Shown piece by piece: positions 12,701 to 21,477 of a stretch of 64,000 bases of DNA; position 1 is the first letter of the stretch, and each line of letters starts with the position of its first letter. The stretch spans positions 248,001-312,000 of the forward strand of contig JAZGTN010000167.1 in assembly GCA_037783415.1 (NCBI GenBank), written 5' to 3'. The notes under the pieces are model-generated. The model ran no database searches and was not told the origin of the DNA. It saw only the letters and a list, made by a program, of their open reading frames with translations. The position numbers and the translations under genes are program-made. Source of the DNA: Leptasterias polaris. Taxonomy: Eukaryota; Echinodermata; Asteroidea; Forcipulatida; Asteriidae.

Positions 12701-15700
12701 TTGTTGATTTTAAACAACCTGCCAGCACGAGCAAGTTATTTATTTATTACGTTACAAATTTTAAAAGAGTTTAGAAATCAACTTAGATAGTTCTACTGCA
12801 ATAAATATTGATTTTTACCTACAATCTCAATAAGAGCAGACAACATTTTTTAACATTTGTGTCGGCTCTGTCCTTATGATTGATTTGATTGTTTTGTTTG
12901 AAAACAGCTTTAAATATAAATCTGTTTGAAAATGGTCTTTAATAAACCATGATACACTACCCCAGATTTCCCTTAGCTTCAAAACCCACTTGGAACTCCT
13001 TTCTTTATATGCATTATGTCCGAAACTTTTAGTGGAATCACGAAAAGATCGTAAAACAAGTATTCTCCGCTCCAATTATTTTCAAGGTAAAACTGCAACA
13101 CTTGCGGGGATAAATTCAGCTTCTTTAATTAAAGAGCAAAGAGACCAGATTATGACATTCGGGCCACATTTTACGTTCGCAAAGGCTAACCTTGGTTAAA
13201 CACTTTTGACCATGTCTGCACTGCACCTTTAAATATGGATAAACTGCCAAAAGTTATTGATGCATAGATTTTATAACGGGTGCGTTCGATTAGCTTCCCC
13301 AGGTCAACCCAGGTCTGACATAGCTTTGACGTCATTGTTGTGGCTCACCCGGGTGAGACCCACAAGTAACCTGCTTGTGGAGCGGGTTACTTGGGGCTGA
13401 CTGACACTGGTTCATGACGTAAGGACAAGACAATTTTCACAATGGCCACCATTTTGTTTGTAATTCAGCAGGACATTCCTGTTTGTAATTTCAGGATGTT
13501 TAAAACACATTTTCACCATTAAAACGGCAACTTTGTGAGCAATAATTATTTTTTATTTTTTTTGAAGACGGGAACTTTTGTATAGCCCTGTTGCAATTTT
13601 ACCTTGAAAATAATTGGAGTGGAGAATACTCGTTTTACGATCTTTTCGTGAATCCGCTAAAGGTTTCGGGCGTAATGCATATAAAGAAAGTAGTTCCGGT
13701 CGGCTGTCCCAAGATGCTTCGGTGTGAATGCTGGGGGAAGTCGGCGTTTGATTAGCTCACGTCAGGGGAGGCAAATTGAACGCACCCACTAAGTGATCAG
13801 ATTGGAACTTATCAAGTAATAAAGTTATTGATTTGTCTTTTTATTGTCATTTTCAGCTGCGTCTGAAAATTTGATTTTGTTCATCAGTTCAATGAAGCTG
13901 CTTCAGCGTAGGAGACGCAATGCGGATCACCTGATCATTTTGCAGGAAAATCTCATCTGTAATCTGAAAAGACTCTTCCTGGAGGTAACCCAAGGGCCCA
14001 ATTTCATGGCTCTGCTTAACGCTGAGTTCTGCGCTTTTACGATCACCTTTTCTGCTTACAGGGCAAGTGCAGAATTTCTGCGCTAGCTGTGTAAGCGTAG
14101 AATGCCTAGTAACCTGGACTACGCACATGCACAAGCAAAATTCCCTGCTAACCTGTGAAATATGCTTGACGTAAGGGTGGAATTCCCTGCTTTTGTAAGC
14201 GCTAAAGTTTTGCTTACGGTAAGCAGAGCCATGAACATGGGCCCTCAGGTCCTTGCTCTCTGGTACAACTCAAGATCTGAAACATGTCAAACCACAAGAG
14301 TTTGTGGTTAAATTTATTGTTTATTGCTGAGTGTCTTGGCTAAGCGGTATAGTGCTCCGCACTCAAGTTCTGGGGCCATTTTCATAGCGCTGCTTAACGG
14401 TAAGCAAATTTTTGTGCTAACTATAGCAGACAAATTTGCTTAAGCATAAGTGTGTTTCACAGGTAAGCAAGAAATTAGGCTGCCAGCTTACGGGCTCACC
14501 GTGGATTTGCACTGATACTGCATTTATTTTCATACAGTAGCACTGGGGGGTTAGCATACCTTTTCCTGTGCTTACGGTTAGCAGTGGTATGAAATGGAAG
14601 CTCAAACAGTAAGCACAAAATTGGCTTTAAGCAGCACTGTGAAATTGGCCCCAGGTGTTTTCAGAATCTGCTGGCAATTGTGTCCTTGAGCATTGTTGTT
14701 ATTTATTACAAATAATTAAAAATCAAGAAATGAACCGCAAGGAAAACTGACTTGGAACATTTTATAATAAATTTGTAGAGGGCGCTTTGTATTGCGAAAT
14801 GCCCGTAATTGAAACAGCTGTTACAATAATATAATTTTCCCCTTAGTTAGATAAATCAATCTTTTATAGATTGTGTAGTCGTGTCGTGGCTTAGCGGATG
14901 AGAGCACCGTACTCAAGCTCTGGTGTTTCTGTTCAGCAGAGTGTGGGTTCAAGTTGCAGTCGTGACACTTGTGTCCTTAAGCAAGACACTTAACCATTAT
15001 TGCTTCGTCCTTCGGATGGGATGTGAAGCCATTGGTCCCGTTTGTTGTGTATAGCACGTATAAGAACCTATTGCACTTATCGTAAAGAGAAGGGGTTCGC
15101 TCTGATGTTCCTGGTTTGATTGGCTGCATTTTGCGCCACAGCACCTTGTAAACCATTACATGGCGCTATGTAAAGGAATTGGTCTCATACTTAAAAAAAC
15201 GTAGCTCCACGTACCTTGCAGGAAAATACTGACTGTTGAAGCACCTTGAGCGTCACTGAGTGACAGATATGAGCGCTAAATAAGAAGCCACTATTATTTC
15301 GTCACCGGTATGTTTTTTTCTACTAGGAGGAGATTCAGCAGTGTCTGTTTGAGTATCACGTTGCGGAGGCAGCTTGGCTGTTATTATTGAATGCTAACGA
15401 TTCGACAGAGATTGAAAATTGTCTGAAAGTAGCGTCCTCACTGCTCAGTAAATCCCCCGGTTGTCTCAAGGCATGCACAGGTATGTTGGACCTTTTTCAA
15501 TGTTCTCGTGGAGAAAGTGTTTCCCCTGGTTTGTGAAAGGGACAAGGTGGTATTGATTGAAGCAAATTTTATGCAGTCTCCAAACTGACAAGAATGCAGC
15601 ACCAGGGAACGCTTTCGTCCAGCAATTTCGCAATGCGAAATATTTAGACTGACTTCGTTTTGTGCACACTGAATGCTACTTATTGAGTAGCAACTGATGC

Positions 15701-18700
15701 ATTTTGTGTAGCATTTTGCTCTGCTACACAAGGGAAATCATTCACTGAGCACTCACACAAATGCCATCCAAATAGACTGTGCAAGTCTCGCGCGTATCCG
15801 AACGAGAAAACACGTCAAACGAAGAACATTTTTATTTCTGAAATTAAATCTTTGTTTTAAATGATATCTCATGACAAAATCTGAACAACAAAAATTACTC
15901 ATTACAATTTTATGAAAAGGTTTAGCTTTTGAAAAAAAAAATCACAATAGTGTGTATATTATTATTGAAAACAAATTAAAACTCTGGGACAAGGATGCCT
16001 ATTTGATGTTAACTTTTTAGAAACCCCTTACGCGGATTCGTGAAGGTCAAACGGGTCTTAAATGGACCCGTATCGCAGTTTAAAGAGGATGCTGACGCCT
16101 CAACAACCATCGACTGCAATGAAAAGGGTTTGCTTTGCAATTACAGCATCTGGCGATTATAATTGCGCATCAAAAACAAGCGTTTACGTAAGTTTTATGA
16201 TCGGAGGCGAGCACAAAATTCTTAATTTTTTGCAATAACCGGAAGCTGAGGTCAAGTTTAATTCTTGGGTTTTCTTCGTTATATTGTTGAATTGGTTTTA
16301 CTTTCATATTTTGTTATCACTTAGTATTACATTCCAACAACATGTATACTTTTCTAGGTCATAACCTACGTTAAACTAAAATAATTGACGAAACAAAATC
16401 TCGCCCACGTAAAACTCCATATGGTTGGGACCACTATGGTCCCGGAAGTTCGAATGCGCGCGAGACTTGCACAGCCTATTGGGAGTTCTTGACAAATAGA
16501 GGTCAAGAAAATAAGATCCCAATTGACACCAAATGAAATTGTTTTTATTAGAATTTCTTTTATGGAAAATCTTCACAGTTGATTGAAGTTATTGTCACAT
16601 AATGAGTGAGGGTGGTTTCTGAGAGTAGCAGCTAATGTTTGAATGGGAAGGGGAACCACTGTTGTGTGACCCTCAGCATTGCTACCATGGGCAGCGCGTC
16701 GTATTGGTACATCTCGTCACTAACCCCTGGTAGGGATGATTGGCTGATTGGCTAATTGGGATGATTGGCTAAGGAAATCCACTGCTTTGCATGCAAGCTT
16801 ATTAAAAACTTGTGAGCACTTGTATGGCGTTAAATGCGCATGTCTGAAGATTTAAGTACTTTATTATTATTATTATTATTATTTATTTCTTATTTCAACT
16901 GGGTGGCCCATTCAGTGGCAACCACTGGTCTCCCATGGGTCCCAGCTTGTACCTAGATACATCACAAATTAAACAGCAAAATAGAACACAAACTATTACA
17001 ATGTTATACAAAAAATTTTAAAAAAAGAAGAAAGGCATAGGAAAAATGTAGACACCAAATCTAGGAACGCGATTCCATTTCAAACGAAGCATGTTTTTAC
17101 ATGGATTACTGTAAACTGCATACAGTTATATATGTCACAAGATAATTAAAAAAATGAGATGGGGGGACCAGTTGCTACTTGACTTTATGCCTCTTTTGCA
17201 GGCTACCATACTTGAGCGTGTGCATAGAGTGAATAGACCTTATGCATTGACGTCACCAAGCCGCCATTCTTAGAGGTAAACTGATGATGAAACAATGGAA
17301 ACGCGCTGATTTGTACGCGCGGCGCACAAGACTGGCCAATGAGCATCTTCCTTTTGACCTCTAGGTGAGGGCGCCCTACTCAAATGACGTCATATGCATA
17401 AGGTCTATTGGTCACAGGCCTATTTATTCACCCAATTCCAGGGGTTATGAGCGAGCAGCGTGTGATGGGAAAACAAATGGTGTGGGAACGAGGTTGGTGA
17501 TGCCCCACACCGAAATCACTTTTCAGATATAGTGAAATGGCATTAAAAGTAAAAACAACTGAAACATCAAGCATGGTACTTGTGAGTTTAGCTTCTTTTG
17601 CCTTTGAGAAAGACTCTGCTAGGGTTGAAATGTGAGGCCATTAACAATGTTTAGCATTTGTACCGTCCTTCGTCTCGATAAAATCATCAAGAACCAGGCT
17701 TCACCTAAAGCTACGTACCACACTTAAGCGGCCCTTTTCACACTAGTCTACTCCTGAGGGGCAAACCCGTGGAATAACGGCCGGCCCTTTCACACTTGGA
17801 TCGCTTTACCCCTGATCTACCCTGGCAAATGGGCATACCCAGGGCCCAGGGGAATAGCAAAGGGAATAGTAGGGGAATAGTAGTGGTAAGCGGTAAATCC
17901 CTGAGGTATTCTTGAAACGTGCAACCGGAACCCGGGAATAGGGACCGGAATAGGGACCTAGGCAGCGACAGTATGAAAGTGCACCGTGGTAACCGTTGGG
18001 TAAAAACAGACCTTGGACCTCCCTAGGGCTGATGGGAATAAAAGATACAGTTCGAAAAGGGCTTAAGATTCTCTTTTTAGTTACTATGGCCCGCTCTAAC
18101 ACAAACACTTGTTTCACACCCCATCAGGTGATTCTGTGATGGAAAGAGAAGTCCTACCCAGCTTAGTCACCAAGCTTTATCCAGTGGTCTGTTTCAGGTA
18201 ATAACTAATTAATGTGATGTTTGAAGGTTTCTTTGCATGATGTGGATAAATAAGTAGTAACTATAACTATCAGTCTCCTGACGATGACTAGAGCAAGGTA
18301 GTCGAAGCGTTGAGACCAATTAAGAACTCACTCCGCGGCAGTGAAGTTAATAAAGAGAAGTCCCCTCGATCCACAAAGCGAAAGCAGTAGTCCCGGCCGA
18401 TTTCCTACCTTCCGCCCAGATAGTAGTTAATAAGCAGGACAGTTCTTTTCAGAACTGAGAAGTCTCCCGAAGTCTCCAGAGTTCCGAATAATCTACTTCG
18501 CGGCAGTAGAATAAATAGCAAGACAAGTTCTCAAAGAACAAAATCTACCTAGCAAGTAGATATACACATGGTGTTACCGCAAACCAAATATACATTAACT
18601 ATAGCTAGTAAACTTGCGGGTACAACCATGTGTCAAATCTCTTTTGGGAGGAGTGTTGGCTCTGAATCGAGGTGTGGTCTCGACGTTTCGAACAGTATAC

Positions 18701-20439
18701 TCTGCTCGTCTTCAGGTCTGGTATTTGTCATGAATTTCTCGATTTTGAAAGATACCCCCCCCCCTCTCTCTCTCTCTCTGACATTTTCTCAGAGTAAGTG
18801 GAGATGACTTAGCAGGAGGAAAAATTGGTTGGTTTAAGAATTATTATTTGTGTGGAAAAACAAAATCTGGATTTTGTCGGTCAACTCACCTTCAGTTTTT
18901 ATTGAAATTAAAAGGTTTTACTTATTCTAGTTTACTTGAAACATTGCTATAAGGGTTCCAATGTAGTGTTGATGGGGTTTTTATGACATTCCTTATCTTA
19001 TCCTATACATCAGTCAGGGGTGAATTCCTCTGATGCGAGAAGTCGATAAACTACAGCAATTTTATTAGATTCACATTGTGGTTACTCATTTTTATTTCCT
19101 TTATTAATAGAATTCTTTTGGAAGGGGGAAGTCAGTGTGTGTTACGGCAAGCATGTGCAGACCCGCAGCTACTGACCGCCTTATTACACATATACGCATC
19201 ATTGATGACGCTTCACTGCGATCAGCCAATATCAAGGTCAGGTGATCAACAGGTATGTGCGTAGTTAACATTACTTAACCGGAGCGTTGCTCTCGCGTAA
19301 TGAAATGGCATGCATTTTAAGCCCTAAAAGTACTCTGGGCTTTTTTGAAAATTGCCAAAGAAAAATTATAGAATTAATTACTGCAATCAAGGCATACACA
19401 AGCTCAAAGCCGACTTCCCAAACTTTATTTGGTCCCAACTTGAATCTTCTAAAAGGTCATTTTAAGGTCAACTGTGTTTTGCAACCAATAAAAATGCTTC
19501 ATAAATAGGGCCAATTTAATCAGTCCAAAGATTGGGCTGATTTACTTGGTATAGGACTCTGCTATGGTTAATAAACAAATAAGGTGCAGTGCAGTACCCA
19601 CAAAAATAGTGTTCAGAAGAGTGACTATCTCAATAGACCGTGCTATTCTTGAACGTATTCAAACATTTTTGAAACCATTTAAGTCTCATTCGTACATTGC
19701 TTTAATGCGTGAAGGAAACAAACTCGCGCACTATAACGGGTCTCATTGTTCGAATACGCGCCACATCACAGGAAAACTCTATTAAAGAAAGAGGCTCATT
19801 TGAAACATCCTTTATGTCTGACAGCTCACACCTGTTATCTCCATGTTGTTCCTTTTCCAAACAGTGCAGTCAATCTGCCCCAGGCAGATTAACTGCTCAT
19901 CCATTTAGTTTAATGACCCAAGTAATTCAATATAAACACACCGAATGGGTGAAAAGGATGTGTACTTTCCATAAGTTTAAAGTGGCCAAACTCGGAAATT
20001 CTTTAATGGAGCTTTCCCATAATGCCAGACTTGCACAGTCTACAGGTCTTAAAATTCTTCAATTTCATGTGCAGAAAAAGTTGAAATTAAGAAAGTATTA
20101 AGGTTTGAAAAGTTTCTACAGCTTTATTGTTTGGACAACTTTTTGAACTGGTACGTTCAGACTTACTGAAAGACCTGCACTTCTATTCCAGATTACTAAA
20201 GTTCTTTAATTGTAGATGTTTATCTAATTTATTCTATTGTCATGATGAATATTGGTTGTTTTCTTTTCTTCATTTAGATCGTCAGCTTTGAGTTTCTTCA
20301 ATCGAGTCTAGCGCTAGTTCAAGGAGTGATAGAGAAGAGTTCTCGGCAGAACCTAGCAAAAGTAGATGTAAAAGCCTTAGCCGATATCGTTCCAGAACTT
20401 TATAACATGATTCTACAAAGATGCTGGGCCTCATACTGA
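715..20439 (+). CDS. FANCA: FANCA orthologue (Fanconi anaemia core complex subunit A), C-terminal half, 5' partial
   Basis: Sixteen exons are in phase with GT/AG borders: 715-879, 2225-2424, 3689-3773, 4559-4756, 5544-5617, 6325-6577, 7092-7255, 7543-7648, 9904-9966, 10614-10739, 11514-11640, 13857-13984, 15327-15480, 18128-18197, 19111-19252, 20278-20439 (TGA 20437-20439). Joined they give 738 codons. Similarity to human FANCA is seen in order: DLLLGCYCKT (human DLLLTSFCQN), LASLLVYMSALGKRLP (LAALAVHLGESRSALP), RFCTAVFESL, then DLDEWLKVELRVH...YHHWVLYNCHLP (TYQDWLHLELEIQ...FHQWAIHEHFLP) and TACTKILNAVLDY. From family knowledge, FANCA is a nuclear, all-helical scaffold of the core complex that monoubiquitinates FANCD2-FANCI in crosslink repair; it has no catalytic motif. 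Human FANCA is about 1455 residues, so roughly the first half lies upstream. The exons at 11514 and 13857 match least well. No frameshift or stop is seen. The first exon begins at an acceptor, so no start codon is in the window. Confidence 0.88.
985..1860 (+). mobile_element. LINE 3' remnant, split by an inserted hairpin repeat
   Basis: At 985-1125 the + strand shows SLHWLPVQE, then ALNGSAPGYISCLIHAPYD in a shifted frame. At about 1676-1860 it resumes with RTPELVKPRSKRSLGDRAFAAVAP and SLKMHLMS-like text. The same order is found in intact CR1/L2 C-termini. The 550 bp between the two parts are not LINE-derived and include the hairpin element at 1453-1680. Confidence 0.55.
1453..1680. repeat. 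Foldback (hairpin) element, about 228 bp
   Basis: The outer arms TAAGAAGTAACTAT (1453-1466) and ATAGTTACTTCTTA (1667-1680) are exact reverse complements. The inner arms ACAACCATGTATTAAATC...TTGGCTCTGA and TCAGAGCCAA...ATACATGGTTGT extend the pairing. The loop holds GACGTTTTGAGCAGTATACT. A partial single-arm relative is at 18600-18720. Confidence 0.75.
2755..2838 (-). repeat. tRNA-like sequence (pseudo-tRNA or SINE head)
   Basis: The - strand reads GATCTAGTGGTAAAAG (A-box-like) and later GGTTCGACTCCCACCTGAG (B box plus 3' stem). The anticodon arm does not fold into a clean 5-bp stem. It is therefore a tRNA-derived fragment, not a trusted tRNA gene. Confidence 0.45.
3000..3569. mobile_element. 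Inverted-repeat DNA element, TTAACCCTTTC family, copy 1 (with nested SINE)
   Basis: The ends are TTACCCTCTTGTTATCGA (3001) and GGTAAGGCAAGGGTTAAA (3569), degenerate inverted repeats. The body is shared with 49913-50525 in the opposite orientation (GGTGAACATGGACAAAAC, GCTTGGTCGACTAAAGTCG, AACAGAAAGCTGTTGTTC). A tRNA-derived SINE is inserted at 3069-3169. A third, partial copy lies at 7270-7465. Confidence 0.7.
3069..3169 (-). mobile_element. tRNA-derived SINE (GGCTAGATAGCTCAGTTGG family), nested
   Basis: The reverse complement carries TAGATAGCTCAGTTGGTAGAG and GGTTCAAATCCCACTCTTGTC, the A and B boxes of this window's commonest SINE. It sits inside the TTAACCCTTTC element, whose two parts flank it. 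Confidence 0.75.
4121..4464. mobile_element. MITE, 344 bp, AGACCTTTCTATTG termini
   Basis: The ends AGACCTTTCTATTG (4121-4134) and CAATAGAAAGGTCT (4451-4464) are perfect 14-bp inverted repeats. There is no coding potential. It lies in the FANCA intron 95 bp before the exon at 4559. Confidence 0.7.
4860..5195. mobile_element. Two tRNA-derived SINEs head to head
   Basis: A - strand copy (about 4866-5010, B box GGTTGTTGACTCAAATCC) is followed by a + strand copy (5093-5195, GCTCAGTTGGTAAAGCG and GGTTCGAATTCCGCTC). The space between holds GCCAGTCAGAAGCCATACAA, which is the reverse complement of text seen upstream of the SINEs at 8690-8780 and 53690-53760. The family therefore has a conserved non-tRNA part. 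Confidence 0.7.
5655..6095 (+). repeat. 68-bp tandem repeat, about 6.5 copies
   Basis: The unit runs from CTCCACCATGCAAAGTTTCA through TACTCATGTACATGGTGTTA to CTTACTAGATTGTAT. Copies differ by a few substitutions. It fills the FANCA intron between the exons at 5617 and 6325. Confidence 0.9.
6127..6245 (+). repeat. Short tandem of AACTAAGC..GGCCAA motif
   Basis: Three imperfect copies of AAACTAAGC(CTAGGCC)AAGC..AACTGGCCAAACCAAATT are arranged in tandem. No other feature is seen here. Confidence 0.6.
6600..6870 (-). repeat. SINE-like repeat remnant
   Basis: The run GGGCGTCTCAATGCGCTCATTATTTTTTCTACAAG... and ATACCAGAAAACACCGGGG recurs in diverged form at 21180-21350 and 53340-53500. It resembles the tail of a SINE read on the opposite strand. 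Confidence 0.4.
7652..7682 (+). repeat. (ATTC)n microsatellite
   Basis: About seven ATTC units follow immediately after the donor of the FANCA exon ending at 7648. Confidence 0.9.
8437..8941 (+). mobile_element. Dimeric tRNA-derived SINE with 15-bp target-site duplication
   Basis: ACAGCTTATCATCAA occurs at 8437-8451 and 8927-8941. Between them (8452-8926, 475 bp) lie two near-identical 155-160 bp units, 8452-8612 and 8767-8926, each starting GGGAGACCGCCATCA and ending CTTGTGGTTTGTTATTTG. Each holds a tRNA-like head (TAGCTCAGTTGGTAGAGC, GGTTCAAATCCCGCTCTAG) with a cloverleaf that pairs in the acceptor and D arms but has C at position 33 and a poor T stem. The spacer (8613-8766) contains GGCTTCTGACTGGCACCC. 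The whole dimer was inserted as one unit. Confidence 0.85.
9570..9822. mobile_element. MITE, GGGCCC...GGCTCTGCTTA family, 253 bp
   Basis: The ends GGGCCCATGTTCATGGCTCTG and CAGAGCCATGAAATGGGGCCC are inverted repeats. The interior contains GCTTACG palindromic words. Copies of this family lie at 13994, 14372, 43120, 47860 and 52711. Confidence 0.85.
10279..10613 (+). repeat. Duplicated intron 3' end carrying a decoy splice acceptor
   Basis: Two diverged copies (about 10279-10475 and 10476-10613) share CAGGCTGTT(G/A)ATTCAAAC, GCTATTTCATGT, CCACACAG and TGTTTCATGTATGTGTACATAAT. The second ends TGTTTTTCTCCAG, the acceptor used by FANCA at 10614. The first ends TTTGTTTCCAG at 10475, an equally good AG. 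Confidence 0.75.
10795..11190 (+). repeat. Tandem repeat of about 88 bp, four copies, one with a palindrome insert
   Basis: Each unit holds CATTCAGATAACTGCAGTCA, GTTGTATTGATGAAATAG and GTGCACCCCACTAAATAA. Copies begin near 10797, 10885, 11010 and 11097. Copy 2 contains the extra palindrome ATAGAGAAAGGAC-TG-GTCCTTTCTCTAT at about 10913-10940. Confidence 0.85.
11767..12471. mobile_element. Non-autonomous DNA transposon, 705 bp, copy 1
   Basis: The termini ATAGACTGTGCAAGTCTTGCG and CGCGAGACTTGCACAGTCTAT are inverted repeats extending about 25 bp. An inverted 708-bp copy is at 15772-16479. The flanks 11660-11766 and 12472-12720 are two halves of another repeat found uninterrupted at 19780-20045, so this copy jumped into it. 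Confidence 0.88.
12475..13277. other. FANCA intron filler with repeat fragments
   Basis: It holds the second half of the split repeat (to about 12720). At 12950-13110 there is a reversed fragment of the GGGTGCGTTCGATTAGC element (CTTTATATGCATTATGTCCGA, ATTATTTTCAAGGTAAAACT). Nothing gene-like is seen. Confidence 0.5.
13278..13787. mobile_element. Inverted-repeat DNA element, GGGTGCGTTCGATTAGC family
   Basis: The left end GGGTGCGTTCGATTAGCTTC and right end GAGGCAAATTGAACGCACCC are imperfect inverted repeats. Inner relatives are at 12950-13110 (reversed) and 51722-52032. It ends 69 bp before a FANCA exon. Confidence 0.7.
13994..14244. mobile_element. GGGCCC-family MITE, 9 bp after a FANCA 5' splice site
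   Basis: The ends GGGCCCAATTTCATGGCTCTG and CAGAGCCATGAACATGGGCCC are inverted repeats. The exon ends at 13984, so the element sits almost against the donor. Confidence 0.85.
14331..14690 (+). mobile_element. tRNA-Leu/Ser-like SINE fragment split by a GGGCCC-type MITE
   Basis: The SINE head TGTCTTGGCTAAGCGGTA...CTCAAGTTCTGG is interrupted at about 14372-14652 by an element with ends GGGGCCATTTTCATAGCGCTG and GTGAAATTGGCCCC. It then resumes GGTGTTTTCAGAATCTGCTG...TTGTGTCCTTGAG. Confidence 0.7.
14881..15298 (+). mobile_element. Full-length tRNA-derived SINE (GTGTCGTGGC family), about 418 bp
   Basis: It opens with a class II tRNA-like head (GTGTCGTGGCTTAGCGGAT, long variable arm, GGGTTCAAGTTGCAGTCG). 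Then come ACTTGTGTCCTTAAGCAAGA, the CTTCGGATGGGATGTGAAGC core and the tail GAGCGCTAAATAAGAAGCC(ACTATTATT). Related copies are at 31251 (+), 41597 (-), 43462 (+), 45285 (+), 49676 (-) and 51602 (+). It ends 29 bp before a FANCA exon. Confidence 0.85.
15772..16479. mobile_element. Non-autonomous DNA transposon, 708 bp, copy 2 (inverted relative to copy 1)
   Basis: It begins ATAGACTGTGCAAGTCTCGC and ends GCGAGACTTGCACAGCCTAT. Its body is the reverse complement of 11767-12471 along its whole length, for example TTCGGATACGCGCGAGACTT against GCGCGTATCCGAACG. Both copies sit in FANCA introns about 4 kb apart. Confidence 0.88.
16861..16884 (+). repeat. (TTA)n microsatellite
   Basis: TTATTATTATTATTATTATT-type run within the FANCA intron. 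Confidence 0.9.
17232..17409. mobile_element. MITE, 178 bp, AATAGACCTTATGCAT termini
   Basis: AATAGACCTTATGCAT (17232-17247) and ATGCATAAGGTCTATT (17394-17409) are perfect 16-bp inverted repeats. The interior has TGACGTCA-like words at both ends (TTGACGTCACC, AATGACGTCAT). A diverged relative lies at 33830-33968. Confidence 0.85.
17727..18064. repeat. Candidate DNA element with CCCTTTTC ends
   Basis: It begins GCGGCCCTTTTCACACTAG and ends CAGTTCGAAAAGGGCTT, weak inverted termini. The interior repeats GGGAATAG several times. No other copy was found in the window. Confidence 0.4.
18360..18590. repeat. Dispersed repeat, copy 1 (second at 55340-55495)
   Basis: AGTAGTCCCGGCCGATTT, CTTCCGCCCAG, GACAGTTCTTTTC, GAGAAGTCTCCCGAA and AAGCAAGACAAGTTCTCAAA occur in the same order at both places. 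The function is unknown. Confidence 0.7.
18600..18720 (+). repeat. Single-arm relative of the 1453-1680 hairpin element
   Basis: It contains GGTACAACCATGTGTCAAATC, GAGTGTTGGCTCTGAA, GTGTGGTCTCGACGTTTCGA and ACAGTATACTCTGCTCGTCTT in the same order as the left arm and loop at 1481-1575. The right arm is missing. A (CT)n tract follows at 18763-18780. Confidence 0.6.
19780..20045. repeat. Uninterrupted copy of the repeat split by the 705-bp transposon
   Basis: It shares CACACCTGTTATCTCCATGT, CTTTTCCAAACAGT, GCCCCAGGCAGATTAACTG and GGAGCTTTCCCA with 11690-11760 plus 12500-12630. It ends CAGACTTGCACAGTCTA, so it may be an older member of the same termini family. The left end is probably near ATAGACCGTGCTATTCTTG at 19634. 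Confidence 0.65.
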
Positions 20440-20519
20440 TCAGCTCAAGCTTTCACCAATGAACCCTGAACTATTGTTATAGGCTTGAACAAAACTACTC
20501 CGCGATATATTTCCACTTT

Positions 20520-20815
20520 ACTGTCACATTACACTCCACCACGATTTCTCGGTCCACACTTGACATTACTCGCTTGAATGTTCCCCGAGCAAACAAAGTT
20601 CTAGGTCAAAAAGCTTTCAGTGTAGCTGGGCCAATGATTTGGAACAATCTTCCTACTGTCATGAGGGAATCTGTTTGAAGTCAATGTAGGCAGGGTATCT
20701 ACAAGTTCTAAAGACTCACCTTTTTCCATGTTAATTGCTTTTATGTGCTCTATGATCTTGATGGAATAGCGCCTTATAAATTTTAATTGTTATGTTATGT
20801 TATGTTATATCTTTC
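20520..20815 (+). mobile_element. LINE 3' remnant just after FANCA
   Basis: It reads ARLNVPRANKVLGQKAFSVAGPMIWNNLPTVMRESV, the conserved CR1/L2 tail ending near WN.LP. It finishes with GCGCCTTATAAATT and a (ATGTT)n-type short tandem, as such LINEs do. It begins about 80 bp after the FANCA stop, so it may provide the 3' UTR. Confidence 0.7.
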
Positions 20816-20849
20816 TAGTAACGAAACCAATTGAAGGATCATCAAACAC

Positions 20850-21161
20850 GGCCAAGTTCGCGCAAAGACTATCGTTGACCATGGTTCGACTAAGTTAGCC
20901 CGACCTCTGTCTAGTCAACGATAGTTAGACTACGCTAGTCCACTTTTTGGAACCAGCCTACGGGGCATGGTTGCATCGCTGGTTATCAATAGCCGTTATC
21001 ATAGCACAGTGCAGAGTGGACCAGTTTTAAGAAAATGATAACGTACGGTAGCGTTGACATGACATGACTAGAGTCGTTCGCACTACAACGTCTGTGCGCA
21101 TGCTCTACGTACGTCACTTAACAACCACTAGTTAACCGTCGGTCCTTGCGCGAACTTGGCC
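20850..21161. mobile_element. MITE with GGCCAAGTTCGCGC termini, copy 1
   Basis: The ends GGCCAAGTTCGCGCAA and TTGCGCGAACTTGGCC are a perfect inverted pair about 16 bp long. The sub-terminal CTATCGTTGACCATGGTTCG is echoed internally. A second copy is at 25938-26271. Confidence 0.88.
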
Positions 21162-21477
21162 TAGGACTAGCCGATTCCGAGCAAGAACTTACAAACATAA
21201 CAATACTACTAGTAATATTAATACACAGTCCTTATATAGTGCTTTAACACACCCGAGGATGTCTCAAAGCGCTCAGTATTTTTTCTGCAAGGTAAATGCA
21301 GAGCTGTGTTTGAAATATAAGACCCATTTATTAACATAGCACTATGAAACAGTGGAGCTCAGTAAAGTTGATGGAATAAAGACTTCTGTTGAGAAACAGG
21401 TTTGCCAGGTGAAATTTTGTGACTACCTTATCTCAGAGGTAAAATACATTTGCAATCAATTTTTGGTCACTTATGTT

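Noticed and set aside
16861..16884. Microsatellite as an independent finding
   Set aside because: Simple ATT/TTA repeats are common at the tails of the LINEs and SINEs here and carry no extra information.
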